From NCBI GenBank assembly GCA_017960525.1, contig JAGCZA010000001.1, forward strand, positions 1 through 63,208: a DNA stretch of 63,208 nt, read 5' to 3'. Of the stretch, positions 8,290-17,263 are shown piece after piece. How positions within the stretch are numbered: the first letter of the stretch is position 1; each line of letters opens with the position of its first letter. The position numbers and the translations under genes are program-made. The DNA is from Prevotella sp. Lineage in GTDB: Bacteria > Bacteroidota > Bacteroidia > Bacteroidales > Bacteroidaceae. Under the pieces are notes generated by a model. That model made no database searches. It had not been told where the DNA came from and was given only the letters and a program-made list of their open reading frames with translations.

Positions 8290-8649
8290 TCAGTCGAATC
8301 CTAACTCCACGCGGGCTTCCTCGCTCATCATAGACTGGTCCCAGGCAGGCTCGAAGACCAGGTTCACGTTGGCCGACTTCACACCCTCCACGCTTTCCAC
8401 CTTTGTCCGCACATCCTCCAAGATGAAGTCGGCGGCGGGGCAGTTGGGGGCAGTGAACGTCATATCGATGTCGACAATGGCCTGAACGCCATTGTCAGCG
8501 TCTCTGTGCGACACCGCCGCATCGTCCTGCACGTCAATCTTGTAAATCATTCCCAGACTATAGATGTCGACGGGAATCTCCGGATCGTAGACGGTTTTTA
8601 GCACGTCAACGATACGGCCTTCTATCAATGTTTTTTCCTCTTGTGTCAT
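8290..8649 (-). CDS. MIP18/DUF59-family Fe-S assembly protein (SufT-like)
   Basis: A 119-residue single-domain protein. VYDPEIPVDIYSLGMIYKI and FTAPNCPAADFI, with its conserved Cys, identify the MIP18/PaaD family that helps assemble or transfer iron-sulfur clusters. A segment near residues 43-54 (SHRDADNGVQAI) is longer than I expect for this loop. It coincides with a perfect 9-bp inverted repeat at 8473-8496, so it may be a small palindromic insertion. The gene starts 13 bases after the isomerase stop and is probably cotranscribed with it. Confidence 0.87.
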   Translation of the reverse strand: MTQEEKTLIEGRIVDVLKTVYDPEIPVDIYSLGMIYKIDVQDDAAVSHRDADNGVQAIVDIDMTFTAPNCPAADFILEDVRTKVESVEGVKSANVNLVFEPAWDQSMMSEEARVELGFD

Positions 8650-8662
8650 TCTCTGCCAAGTG

Positions 8663-10087
8663 TTATTCGTGCACGTAGAGTTGCCAGCCGAGATAGGTCT
8701 CGATGGCCTCGTTGAGAATGTCGACTACATCGGTGCGGCACATAGCCACGTGGTGCTCGAAGCCGTTCTTGCAGACATACTTCATTAGTTTCTGCAAGTT
8801 GTCGACTTTGGTCACGGCGATGCAACCGTCCATACCGTAGGGGTCGTTGGTGATTTCGCCCTTGCCCAGGTAGGCCTTGATGCAGCCCTTCGGGTCGTCG
8901 GTGCTGATGCGGAAGAAGGTGAAGGGGCCTTCGCTCACCTTGGCATAGACGGCGCCAAAAGTGTTCACCTTGCCCAAGGTGCGGCCAAGCACGCCGAGCG
9001 GGCCAAGTTTCAGGTCGTCGTTGCCCACGAACTGACGGGGGAAGTTGCCGCAATGGGTGCACACGCACTTGTTGCGCTCCTCGGCAAAGTTGTTGTTCCA
9101 GTCGAGCAGCGCGGGAGCGTTCTCCGAGGCGAGAGCGAGGGCATACATCGACACGGCGCCAGCCAGGTCGGTCTCGCAGGCGGCGGGGATGAGTTTGTCC
9201 GACAGCATCGACATCGTCACACAGGCGGCACAGCCGAAGTTCTGCTCCAGCGAGTCCCAGCACTGGATGGCCACGGCCTGCACGTCGTTGGCCTCTATCC
9301 ATTGCTCCACAGCCACACCGAACTTGGCCTGTAGCGTCAGTTTCTCACGATAAGCCTCCGGCACCTTCGCATAGTTGTGGATGCGGCTGCACATCTCCTT
9401 CAACTTCGGGTCGTCGTCGCTGATTTTCTGGGCGGCAAAGAGAATCTCCGAGAGGTCGGCAGGCACCACGGTGATGCCGCTACGCTGCAAGAGTTTCTCC
9501 GAGGCGCGGCAAGTGTTGAAGCCCAACGGGCGTGTGCCTATCTGACCGATGCGGCAGTGGCGCAATCCGTTCACAACGCGGCAGATGGCGGCGAAGCGCT
9601 GCAAGTCTTGTGCCAGCAGCGGACTGTAGATGCTGTAGGTGTGGAGCGTGGTGTCGGTAAAAGGAATACCGTACTGGTAGAGATTGTTGCAAACCGAGAT
9701 TTTGCCGCAGAAGGCATCACGGCGCGAGTCAAGATCCACCTTGTCGTTCTCGTCGTCGCAGGCCTGCACCATCACGGGCACATTGAGGTCGGCGTCGCTG
9801 ATGGCGTTGATAATGCCAATCTCAAAGCCGAAGTTGGGCAGCGAGACAATGATGCCGTCAATCTCGTCGCGGTGCTCGCGGAACTGCCGGCTGACTTTCA
9901 GGCCGTCTTCGCGGGTCTCAATGCTTGACGAGCCGGTGGGCGTGGCGTCTTCAGGCAGAATGATATACTCGTAGCCCAGGTCGCTGATTGTCTTCAGCAG
10001 TTGCTTGCGTACATCCTTGGCCAGTTCAGAGTTAAAATAGGCGCGTGTTCCGATAATCACGCCAAAACAGTTTTTTCCGTTTTTCAT
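8663..10087 (-). CDS. L-fucose/L-arabinose isomerase-like protein
   Basis: A 474-residue protein of the L-fucose isomerase-like family (COG2407 type), shorter than the about 590-residue E. coli FucI. Recognisable segments include GVIIGTRAYFN at the N-terminus, IDGIIVSLPNFGFE, RIGQIGTRPLGF and AIQCWDSLEQNFGCAACVTMSML. The last, with Glu and Asp near the metal site, is typical of the fold. The predicted reaction is aldose-ketose isomerisation of a deoxysugar or pentose such as L-fucose, L-rhamnose or L-arabinose. Proximity to the GH127 and PL9-like genes fits use of sugars freed from pectin or arabinan. It lies 30 bases after the lyase gene on the same strand. Confidence 0.8.
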   Translation of the reverse strand: MKNGKNCFGVIIGTRAYFNSELAKDVRKQLLKTISDLGYEYIILPEDATPTGSSSIETREDGLKVSRQFREHRDEIDGIIVSLPNFGFEIGIINAISDADLNVPVMVQACDDENDKVDLDSRRDAFCGKISVCNNLYQYGIPFTDTTLHTYSIYSPLLAQDLQRFAAICRVVNGLRHCRIGQIGTRPLGFNTCRASEKLLQRSGITVVPADLSEILFAAQKISDDDPKLKEMCSRIHNYAKVPEAYREKLTLQAKFGVAVEQWIEANDVQAVAIQCWDSLEQNFGCAACVTMSMLSDKLIPAACETDLAGAVSMYALALASENAPALLDWNNNFAEERNKCVCTHCGNFPRQFVGNDDLKLGPLGVLGRTLGKVNTFGAVYAKVSEGPFTFFRISTDDPKGCIKAYLGKGEITNDPYGMDGCIAVTKVDNLQKLMKYVCKNGFEHHVAMCRTDVVDILNEAIETYLGWQLYVHE

Positions 10088-10117
10088 TTGGTCTATAATG
10101 ATTTGAATTTGTTTTGT

Positions 10118-13100
10118 CTATTTGCGGGCGTTCAGTTTCTTTGCTTGTCTGAAGTTGTTGCCCTCCACACTGAACAAGACCGTGCCGCTGGCACTTGGCA
10201 GGCTGACAACGGTGGCTGCACGGAACGTGTGGGTGCCCAACAGTTGGCCTTCGACCGTATAGGCGCGTAGGGTAAATGTGTCGTTAGCCTTGGCGCCCTG
10301 GACAGCCACGATAAAGAGGCCGTCGCGAGTCTGGCGGACAGAGAGCGACTGGCCGTTGGCCATTGCTGACTGAATACCGGTCGTCACATCGGGCAGGGCT
10401 GTGGCTTCCTTCGGCGTGGTGGCGTCGGCCAAAGCGAAATCGGTCTCGTAGGCCCCCAGGTCAGGAGCCTGTCCGGCATACTCAATGGAGGGGATGGTGA
10501 TATTGGCGGCGGCATACTTGTCGGCGTCAGCCTCCACCAGCACACCGGCATCGATATACTGTGCGCCCTTCGTCAGGTCGATGTGGGCGTAATCCACTTC
10601 GGGCAGCGTGCCGTCCTCCTGGCGCGGGCCAATGAGCTGGGCTGGCTGATCCATAGCAGTGAAGCACTCGGGAGCAGCCTTCCAATCGTTGGCAGCCTCC
10701 TTCGAGGCGACAGTCACCTCAAAGCGGCCCCACGTGCCGCGCTTGCCGCCCTCGCTCTCAGTCTTGTCAGTCACGAGGCGGTCGTTGATGGCGATGCTGT
10801 TCTGAATCTCGCAGACCGAACCGCTGGCCAGGTCTTCGTAGATGCGGTAACTGTACGACTTGCCGCCCACGTCGGTCTGTCCGATGCCCGTGCAGTTGTT
10901 CATGATGATGTCGCCGCTGTTGTGGTTCTGGTCGAAGCCCTTGTTCAGGTTGCGCACAGCCAGACAACGGTTCAGGATAACGTTCATACGTCCCTGGTCG
11001 GAACCCATCTTGAAGCCATTGCCGTTGCCGCTGGTGGCGGCGCCGTCCATAATGCCGTTCTCGTATGCCAGGCAGTACTCCATAATGATGGTCTTGTTGT
11101 CCTCGAAGCCGCCGTCCTTCTTGAAGAACACGTCGTAGCCATCGTCAGAGTTGCTCCAGGCACGGCAGCCAAAGAAATAGTTGCCGTCGCCCACAGAAAT
11201 CTTCGGAGCGAAGCCGTCGGCGTCGCCGTCGTCCTCGTCCTTGTTCTCGTAGGCATCGCAATTGATGACGTAGTTATAGGCACCCAAGTTCTTCATTTGC
11301 AGGCCGGTATCGCCGTTGCGGTAGAAGTTGCACTGCTCGATGATGTTGTCGTGGGCGTCCTGGGTACGGGCAAGGATGTCGCTGGCCGAACCGCCTGTGG
11401 GCTTGTTGCGCTCGATGAGCATGCCATTGTCCGAGGCGTTGGTGATGTCTATCTTGTAGAAGTGCCAGTAACTGGAGGTCAGGCGCACGCCCTGATAGGG
11501 GTTGTCGCTATGCTTGTGGTAGGGCATACCGCTGAAGTCGAGCACGGCGCGGCCACCGTAGGCAAACACCTGAATGGGAGCGTCGAGCGTGCCGTTGCGG
11601 TCGTTGATGTTGATGCGCTTGTCGTAGACGTATATGCCGGCCTTCATCCAGATGCGGTCGCCCGGCTCGGCAATATCGATGGCTTTCTGCAGGTCGAAGA
11701 AAGGCTTTGCCTCCGTACCGTCGGCCACGGTGTCGTCACCATCGGGCGAACACCAAATCTCGTCGCCCACAATCTCGTCGGGTTTCTCCTCCACTTTGTC
11801 AGTCTCTACGGTGACGGTCTCGCCGTAGGCTGTTCCTTTGGCGGTGGTGGCGTAGGCGCGGATGTAGTAAGTGGAGTTGTCTTTCAGGCTAAGTGTGGCC
11901 GTGAACTTGGTCTTCGGCTCCAGGGAAACTCTCTGTATATCCCCACCATTCTCCGAATACTCAATACCCACCTCCTGCAAGTCCAGTCCGCCGTCGTCGG
12001 TGACGATGCCGCCAGCCTTATAGCGTGAACCGCTCTTTGTCACCTCTGTAGTCTGGACAACGGGCATAGTGGCCTCGGCGGTCTGGAAGGAGCGCACATC
12101 GCCGTAGGCATAGCCGGCGTTGGAAAGGGCGTATGCACGGTAATAGACCGTCTGGCTGGCCTTCAGGCCTGTCACCATCACCGAGAGCAGGAGGTCCTGC
12201 GGGTCTTCGGTCTCCACGATATTGTCGGCCAACGTGGGCACGCTGTTTACGGTGCTCCACAGGAATCCGCTCTCCTGGATGGGCTGGTCGCCGGCATCGA
12301 CGATGGTGCCCGTGAGCAGAGCCGTGTTCTTGGTGATGTCAGTGGCCGTGCCTGTCTCCACGATGGCAGGCGTACCGTAGGCCTGGGCCGTCACAATGAG
12401 GTTGTCGATATCGGCATCGCCGCTGGCCTCGTTTGCAATCTTGATGCGGTTCACCTCCAGGTCGTTCAGGCTGATGGTGAAGTTATTGTTGCCGTCGCTG
12501 GCGGCCGTTGTTGCCGTCCAGGTAGTGCCGCCGTCTTTGGAGTAGTAGCAGGAGAGCCTGTCGCCCTTGCGGGGGCCGAAGAATGTGACACTCTTCACAC
12601 CGTAGTTCAGCACGGGGGTGATGACATACGAGCCGTTCTTGGGCAGGCGCAGGTTCTTTGTCGAGCCGTTCACGTTGTAGTTGGTATTGGTCGAGACGTA
12701 TGAGTTGTAGTAAATCCATTCGCCGCCCAGAGCGTTGAAAGTCAATTCCACATTAGCGTTCTTTCCCGATTCATCGGGGAAAGTTGTCTGGTCCTCGAAG
12801 TCCTGCACGAAGTAAGTGCCGTCCGCGGCTACGGTTTGCTCCGTCTCGCCCACCAGCGTCTTGAACGACTTGACTTCGCCATAAGTCTGGGTGTCGCCGT
12901 ACTTGGCGTAGGCACGATAGTAGATAGTGGCACCCTCGCGCAACTCGGTCAGGTCGGCGGTGAAGTTAATGGTAATGGAAGCACAACGAACCACATTGTC
13001 GCTGAGCGTCGGTTCCTTATTGGAGAGGCTCCACACGAAGCCCACCTCAGTGATGTTTTCTTCCTCTTTGGTAATGCGACCGCTCACCGTGGCCGTGGTT

Positions 13101-13660
13101 TCGGTAATTCCTGTGGCATCGCCTGTAGCCACCACCACGGGAGTGTTGTAGGTCTGGGCATAGACAGCAATGTTGTCGATGTCGGCGTCCTTCGAGGCAT
13201 CGTTGGCCAGCTTAATGCGGTTCACCTCAACGCTGTTCACGTTGATGGTGCAGGTTTTGCCAACTGTGCTGACTGAAGTTTCCGTCCAAGTCTGGCCACC
13301 GTCGGCTGAAGTGTATGCCTTCACCGAGGCGCGGCCAATGTAGAAGGTCACCTTGCTGACACCATTTGTCAAGACAGGCGTAATGACATAGCTGCCGCTT
13401 TTGGGCATGCGCAGGTTCATCGTCGAACCGTTCTCGTTGTAACTCGTATTGGTCGACTGGAACGAGTTGTAGTATATCCACTCGCCCTGGCCTTCAACGG
13501 TGAAGGTCTGTTCCTCGGCCAGTTTCGTTTCGGGATACTGCGAGACATCCTCAAAGTCCTGTACGAAGTAGAGGCCGTCGCCACCGATGGCCCATGTCTG
13601 CAAGGGCAGACAGATGAATGCTGCAAACAGCACGCGGAAGAAAAAATGTGTCATTTTCAT
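10118..13660 (-). CDS. Secreted multidomain pectate lyase, PL9-like
   Basis: An 1180-residue exported protein with a signal peptide (about 1-24). A module beginning DGLYFVQDFED (about 28) is duplicated near 286 (DGTYFVQDFED). Each copy has a jelly-roll-like part ending in DADIDN, followed by a fibronectin-like repeat (VVATGDATGITETTATVSG; IVETGTATDITKNTALLTG), and further Fn3-like repeats follow. From about 630 comes a right-handed beta-helix of PL9 type (WCSPDGDD...TEAKPFFDLQKAI; DGFAPKISVGDGNYFFGCR; SNSDDGYDVF), expected to cleave polygalacturonate by Ca-dependent beta-elimination. The C-terminus is a short beta-rich tail (RAYTVEGQLLGTHTF). It lies downstream of GH127. Confidence 0.88.
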   Translation of the reverse strand: MKMTHFFFRVLFAAFICLPLQTWAIGGDGLYFVQDFEDVSQYPETKLAEEQTFTVEGQGEWIYYNSFQSTNTSYNENGSTMNLRMPKSGSYVITPVLTNGVSKVTFYIGRASVKAYTSADGGQTWTETSVSTVGKTCTINVNSVEVNRIKLANDASKDADIDNIAVYAQTYNTPVVVATGDATGITETTATVSGRITKEEENITEVGFVWSLSNKEPTLSDNVVRCASITINFTADLTELREGATIYYRAYAKYGDTQTYGEVKSFKTLVGETEQTVAADGTYFVQDFEDQTTFPDESGKNANVELTFNALGGEWIYYNSYVSTNTNYNVNGSTKNLRLPKNGSYVITPVLNYGVKSVTFFGPRKGDRLSCYYSKDGGTTWTATTAASDGNNNFTISLNDLEVNRIKIANEASGDADIDNLIVTAQAYGTPAIVETGTATDITKNTALLTGTIVDAGDQPIQESGFLWSTVNSVPTLADNIVETEDPQDLLLSVMVTGLKASQTVYYRAYALSNAGYAYGDVRSFQTAEATMPVVQTTEVTKSGSRYKAGGIVTDDGGLDLQEVGIEYSENGGDIQRVSLEPKTKFTATLSLKDNSTYYIRAYATTAKGTAYGETVTVETDKVEEKPDEIVGDEIWCSPDGDDTVADGTEAKPFFDLQKAIDIAEPGDRIWMKAGIYVYDKRININDRNGTLDAPIQVFAYGGRAVLDFSGMPYHKHSDNPYQGVRLTSSYWHFYKIDITNASDNGMLIERNKPTGGSASDILARTQDAHDNIIEQCNFYRNGDTGLQMKNLGAYNYVINCDAYENKDEDDGDADGFAPKISVGDGNYFFGCRAWSNSDDGYDVFFKKDGGFEDNKTIIMEYCLAYENGIMDGAATSGNGNGFKMGSDQGRMNVILNRCLAVRNLNKGFDQNHNSGDIIMNNCTGIGQTDVGGKSYSYRIYEDLASGSVCEIQNSIAINDRLVTDKTESEGGKRGTWGRFEVTVASKEAANDWKAAPECFTAMDQPAQLIGPRQEDGTLPEVDYAHIDLTKGAQYIDAGVLVEADADKYAAANITIPSIEYAGQAPDLGAYETDFALADATTPKEATALPDVTTGIQSAMANGQSLSVRQTRDGLFIVAVQGAKANDTFTLRAYTVEGQLLGTHTFRAATVVSLPSASGTVLFSVEGNNFRQAKKLNARK

Positions 13661-13680
13661 CTCAATATTTTAGTTGTTTA

Positions 13681-13768
13681 GTTTGGTTCGTCCTTTCTAT
13701 GAGTTTGGTTCGTCCAAAGTGGTAGTTTGGTTCGTCCAAACTCCAGGTTTGGTTCGTCCTTTTTTGAG
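13681..13768 (+). repeat. 22-bp-period array, core GTTTGGTTCGTCC (4 units)
   Basis: Four copies of the 13-bp core start at 13681, 13703, 13725 and 13747, exactly 22 bp apart, separated by 9-bp variable spacers. With the first spacer bases the core is an imperfect dyad (TTTGG-TTCGT-CCAAA) in the inner units. The array fills the 110-bp gap between GH127 and the PL9-like gene. The same core and period recur at 22840 and, inverted, at 50613. Confidence 0.9.
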
Positions 13769-13770
13769 GG

Positions 13771-16203
13771 CTATTTTACAATCCACTCAAAGAGTCCGGC
13801 AGAGTTGTCGTCGGGCAATGTCACCTCCAGGCGAATAGCACGTGTCTTCACGGGAGTGAAATTGACGGTGCAGGGTGTGCCCTTCAGCGAAGGATAGCCG
13901 TCGGCACCACTCACGGGCTGCCAATTGCCTTGACCGTCCTGATAGAGCAACCGCCACGACTTTGGCACACGACATCCGCCCCAAGGGCCGTCGTCGTACC
14001 AATACACGGTGCTGCTCTGAACGGTAGCCTCTGAAGCAAACTCGTAGGCAATCCACTCCGTCGAGGCGTTCTTGGGCCACCAATGGGTATAGGGCACGGA
14101 ACGGTCGTTCTCGTCGCGTGGGACGAGGCGGTCGTTAATGCTCGAAAGCGCAGGAATCCTCATCGAACTGGTCACACGGCTCTCCGAAGCCAGCGTGGCC
14201 GGTTGCGCGGGTGTGGTGGCCGAAAGGTCCTGGGGCAGCCACACGCGCATCTTGCCCGAACCGCGATGGCACCACGCATAGTAGGGTATGAGTTTCAACC
14301 GACAGTCCTTCACGGTGAGACGCCCTTGCTTGTCGAAGTCAAGCGTCTGGGCGTCGGTGCTCAAGGTGACGAGCGAAGTGCCTGCCACCTCTCCCCTCCC
14401 CTCCTGGAAGCGGGGTTCCTGGTTGATGAGGGCACTCATAATGTCGAACTGGTTGTCGGGATGCTCGGCACAATAGACCAGGGGGCCGCGCTCCACGCAC
14501 ACCATCCCGCGGTCGGCCTCCACCCTGCGGATGGCACGCACCACACGGGGCTCCATATCGAAGTGGAGCAGCACCTCGTCGCCCTTCTTCCAGCGGCGCT
14601 CAATGTTGATGTAGCCGTCAGGCGAAATGAGCAGGGGCACAGTGATGTTGTTGATGGTCACCGACCATCCCAAGCGCTGGTTGTCCGTGTACTGGTAAAG
14701 GTTGCTTGGCACCACTTGGTTGCGCAGCCAGCCAGGTATGCGCACTTTCAGGTTGAAGTTGCCGATGCTGGTCTTGTCGATGGTAATGATGGTCTCGCCG
14801 TCCCAGGGATAGTCGGTCTTCTGCGTCAATGACACCTTCTTGCCACCCACGTTGAGCGTGGAGGAGTTGGCCACGAACAGATTGACATAAATGGAAGGTG
14901 TCGCGCCCTTGTCTGCCTTGACGGCATAGATATAGCCGGGCAACGAAGGGATGAAGCGGCAGATGTTCGAGGGGCAGCAGGCACAGCCGAACCAAGCCTG
15001 ACGCTGGTGCTGGCCCATCGACTCCAACGGGTTGGGATAGAAGAAACCACCGCCGTCGAGGCTGACGCCGCTAATGAGGCCGTTGTAAAGCGACCGCTCC
15101 AGCACGTCGTAGTATTTGGCTTCGCCGTGAAGCAGGAACAGGCGGTAGTTCACATAGACATTGCCGATGGCGGCACAGGTTTCGCAATAGGCGCTCATAT
15201 TGGGCAATTCATAGTTCTTGCCGAAAGCCTCGCCATTGCTGGTGGCGCCGATGCCACCGGTGATGTAGAGTTTCTTCTCCACGATGTTCTGCCAGATGCG
15301 GTCGATGGCGTTGACGTAGGAAGTGTCGCCTGTCAATGCGGCCACGTCGGCCATACCGGCATACATATAGGCGGCTCGCACGGCGTGACCGACGGCCTCG
15401 CTCTGCGCGACCACAGGCAGATGGCTCTGGCTGTAGGTGTTCTTGATTTCGGTCTTGCCACGATAGTCAAGCAGGAACTTGGCCTCGTCCAAGTATTTCT
15501 TCTCGCCTGTGGCCAAGTAGAGGCGGGCCAGGCCCATCTCGGCTATCTGATGGCCAGGCACCACGCAGGCCTGTCCAGGATTGGGTCCCACCTCGCGCAC
15601 GACGCAATCGGCGTAGCGGCAGGCAATGTCGAGGAACTTGCGGCTGCCCGTAGCCTGCCAATGGGCTACGGCGGCCTCGGCCATGTGGCCCAGGTTGTAC
15701 AGTTCGTGACTCAAGTCCTCCTCCTTCACCCAACGGCGGTCGCCGGCCCAGTGGTGGGGATTGGCGGGATTCTGCGTGCGGGCAGTATAGAGGTAGCCGT
15801 CAGGCTCTTGCGCCGTAGCAATGATGTCGATGACCGAGTCGACGTAGGCCCGCAACTTCTTGTCAGGGTAGGTCTGCAGGATGTAACTGGCACCCTCGAT
15901 GGTCTTGTAGGGGTCGGTATCGTCAAAGGAGTAGCCCACGCCGTTCACCTTGAACACCTTCGAGGGGTCGGCCAGATGGGCGGCGGCGTTCTCGAAGTTC
16001 TTGTAGCGGCCCTCGCTCTCGCACTTTGAGAAGGCCAAAGGAATGGTGACGTTACGCGAGGCTTCCAGCCTCTGCCCCCAGAACGTGCCGGGAGCCACCT
16101 TCACAGCCGTGAAAGGCACAGGGGTGATGGGATAACCTTGCTGCGCCAAGCCCGACGACAGCACAAAGGCGATAAACGACAAGCAGAGTAGAATACGTCT
16201 CAT
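13771..16203 (-). CDS. GH127 beta-L-arabinofuranosidase-like protein
   Basis: An 810-residue secreted protein with a signal peptide (MRRILLCLSFIAFVLSSGLA). The N-terminal (alpha/alpha)6 domain matches GH127/DUF1680 (PFTAVKVAPGTFWGQRLEAS). YCETCAAIGN (around 338) and GCACCPSNICR (around 405) carry the Glu and the Cys residues that bind zinc and perform catalysis in characterised GH127 enzymes. A beta domain follows. The C-terminus (WWPKNASTEWIAYEF...WYDDGPWGGCRVPKSW) looks like a discoidin-type carbohydrate-binding module. It probably removes beta-L-arabinofuranose from plant glycoproteins or pectic side chains. Its own promoter lies at 16266-16297. Confidence 0.92.
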   Translation of the reverse strand: MRRILLCLSFIAFVLSSGLAQQGYPITPVPFTAVKVAPGTFWGQRLEASRNVTIPLAFSKCESEGRYKNFENAAAHLADPSKVFKVNGVGYSFDDTDPYKTIEGASYILQTYPDKKLRAYVDSVIDIIATAQEPDGYLYTARTQNPANPHHWAGDRRWVKEEDLSHELYNLGHMAEAAVAHWQATGSRKFLDIACRYADCVVREVGPNPGQACVVPGHQIAEMGLARLYLATGEKKYLDEAKFLLDYRGKTEIKNTYSQSHLPVVAQSEAVGHAVRAAYMYAGMADVAALTGDTSYVNAIDRIWQNIVEKKLYITGGIGATSNGEAFGKNYELPNMSAYCETCAAIGNVYVNYRLFLLHGEAKYYDVLERSLYNGLISGVSLDGGGFFYPNPLESMGQHQRQAWFGCACCPSNICRFIPSLPGYIYAVKADKGATPSIYVNLFVANSSTLNVGGKKVSLTQKTDYPWDGETIITIDKTSIGNFNLKVRIPGWLRNQVVPSNLYQYTDNQRLGWSVTINNITVPLLISPDGYINIERRWKKGDEVLLHFDMEPRVVRAIRRVEADRGMVCVERGPLVYCAEHPDNQFDIMSALINQEPRFQEGRGEVAGTSLVTLSTDAQTLDFDKQGRLTVKDCRLKLIPYYAWCHRGSGKMRVWLPQDLSATTPAQPATLASESRVTSSMRIPALSSINDRLVPRDENDRSVPYTHWWPKNASTEWIAYEFASEATVQSSTVYWYDDGPWGGCRVPKSWRLLYQDGQGNWQPVSGADGYPSLKGTPCTVNFTPVKTRAIRLEVTLPDDNSAGLFEWIVK

Positions 16204-16265
16204 AATAATTCTTCCAATGATGGTTTGGTTAGTTATAGGATAGTCTTTTTCTCATTAGGACGGTG

Positions 16266-16297
16266 CAAAATTAATCATTAAATGTGAACTTACCAAA
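16266..16297 (-). promoter_or_regulatory. Promoter for GH127
   Basis: On the minus strand, -33 TTTG (16294-16297) and -7 TAATTTTG (16266-16273) are separated by 20 bp and lie 63-94 bases before the start. Confidence 0.65.
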
Positions 16298-16324
16298 ATT
16301 ATGAGACTATTTTTTTCCAAACAT

Positions 16325-16355
16325 TTTGCCCTTTCTTCCATTTTGTGTACTTTTG
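16325..16355 (+). promoter_or_regulatory. Promoter for the coiled-coil protein
   Basis: TTTG (16325-16328) and TACTTTTG (16348-16355), 19 bp apart, match the Bacteroidetes consensus 29 bases before the ATG at 16385. This promoter also supports that start over the in-frame start at 16301. Confidence 0.7.
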
Positions 16356-16384
16356 CACCATCAAACAGAAAACCGAAAGAAAAG

Positions 16385-17263
16385 ATGAAGAAAGTATTGA
16401 TAGTAGTGGCTGTGGCCATCATTGCAGCAATGGGCTACTGGATAGCACAGTTGATGACGGAGAACAAGAACCTGGAACAGGAACGACAGGAGATGCAGGA
16501 ACTGGCCGAACTGGACAAACAGGAAATGGAGAACGACTACGAGCGGCTCTCCCTCCAGTACAGCGAAATGATGACGCAGATAAACAACGACTCCATCATT
16601 GCACAACTCACGCAAGAACAGTTGCGCACCCAGCAGTTGCTGGAAGAGTTGAAGCAGGTGAAGGCCACCGATGCCCGTGAGATTGCCCGTCTGAAGAAAG
16701 AACTGGCCACCGTGCGAGAGGTGCTGCGCGACTACATCCGCCAGGTGGACTCGCTCAACCAGGTGAACGAGAAACTGGTGGCCGAGAACGACCTCGTCAA
16801 GAACCAGTTGCAACGCACCAACCTCGAGAAGGAAGGTCTGCAACACGAGAAGCAGGAACTAACCGAGAAGGTGGCCATTGCCGCCCAACTTGACGCCACG
16901 GGCATACAGATGATGCCGCTGGACAAGAACGGCAAAGTCTACAAAAAGATTAGCAGCAGCAAGACGAAGAAGTTACAAGTGAACTTCACCATCGCCCGCA
17001 ACGTCACCGCACAGAACGGCAACCGCACGCTCTACGTCCGCATACAGACGCCGGCAGGCAGCGTGCTCTCGGCAGGCACCTTCGCCTACGAGAACCGGCA
17101 ACTGGAGTACTCAATGAAGAAAGTGGTGGAGTACACAGGCGAGGAACAGGCTGTGCAGACCTTCTGGACAGTGGAAAACACGCTGATAGCCGGAGACTAC
17201 CGCGTCAGCATCTTTGCCGACGGCAATATGATTGGCTCGCGCACGTTCAGTTTCGACAAGTAG
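16385..17263 (+). CDS. Membrane-anchored coiled-coil protein, function unknown
   Basis: A 292-residue protein. MKKVLIVVAVAIIAAMGYWI is a single N-terminal anchor or uncleaved signal. Residues about 24-180 form a long Glu/Gln/Leu-rich coiled coil. The C-terminal part (about 195-292; KLQVNFTIARNV...GNRTLYVRIQTP...GDYRVSIFADGNMIGSRTFSF) looks like a compact beta domain. No enzyme motif is visible. The topology resembles envelope-spanning scaffold proteins, but I do not recognise a named family. The 3' end overlaps the convergent ATP-grasp-like gene by 17 bases. Confidence 0.8.
   Translation: MKKVLIVVAVAIIAAMGYWIAQLMTENKNLEQERQEMQELAELDKQEMENDYERLSLQYSEMMTQINNDSIIAQLTQEQLRTQQLLEELKQVKATDAREIARLKKELATVREVLRDYIRQVDSLNQVNEKLVAENDLVKNQLQRTNLEKEGLQHEKQELTEKVAIAAQLDATGIQMMPLDKNGKVYKKISSSKTKKLQVNFTIARNVTAQNGNRTLYVRIQTPAGSVLSAGTFAYENRQLEYSMKKVVEYTGEEQAVQTFWTVENTLIAGDYRVSIFADGNMIGSRTFSFDK

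Noticed and set aside
13681-13768. CRISPR-like array (also 22840-22918 and 50613-50678)
   Set aside because: The core is only 13 bp and the spacers 9 bp, some spacers are reused between arrays, and no cas genes or leader are present.
15007-16029. Long plus-strand frame opposite GH127, and similar long antisense frames opposite PL9-like, GH97 and purL
   Set aside because: Low-complexity Val/Gly/His/Arg-rich products typical of antisense frames in GC-rich genes; the opposite strand has clear enzyme motifs.
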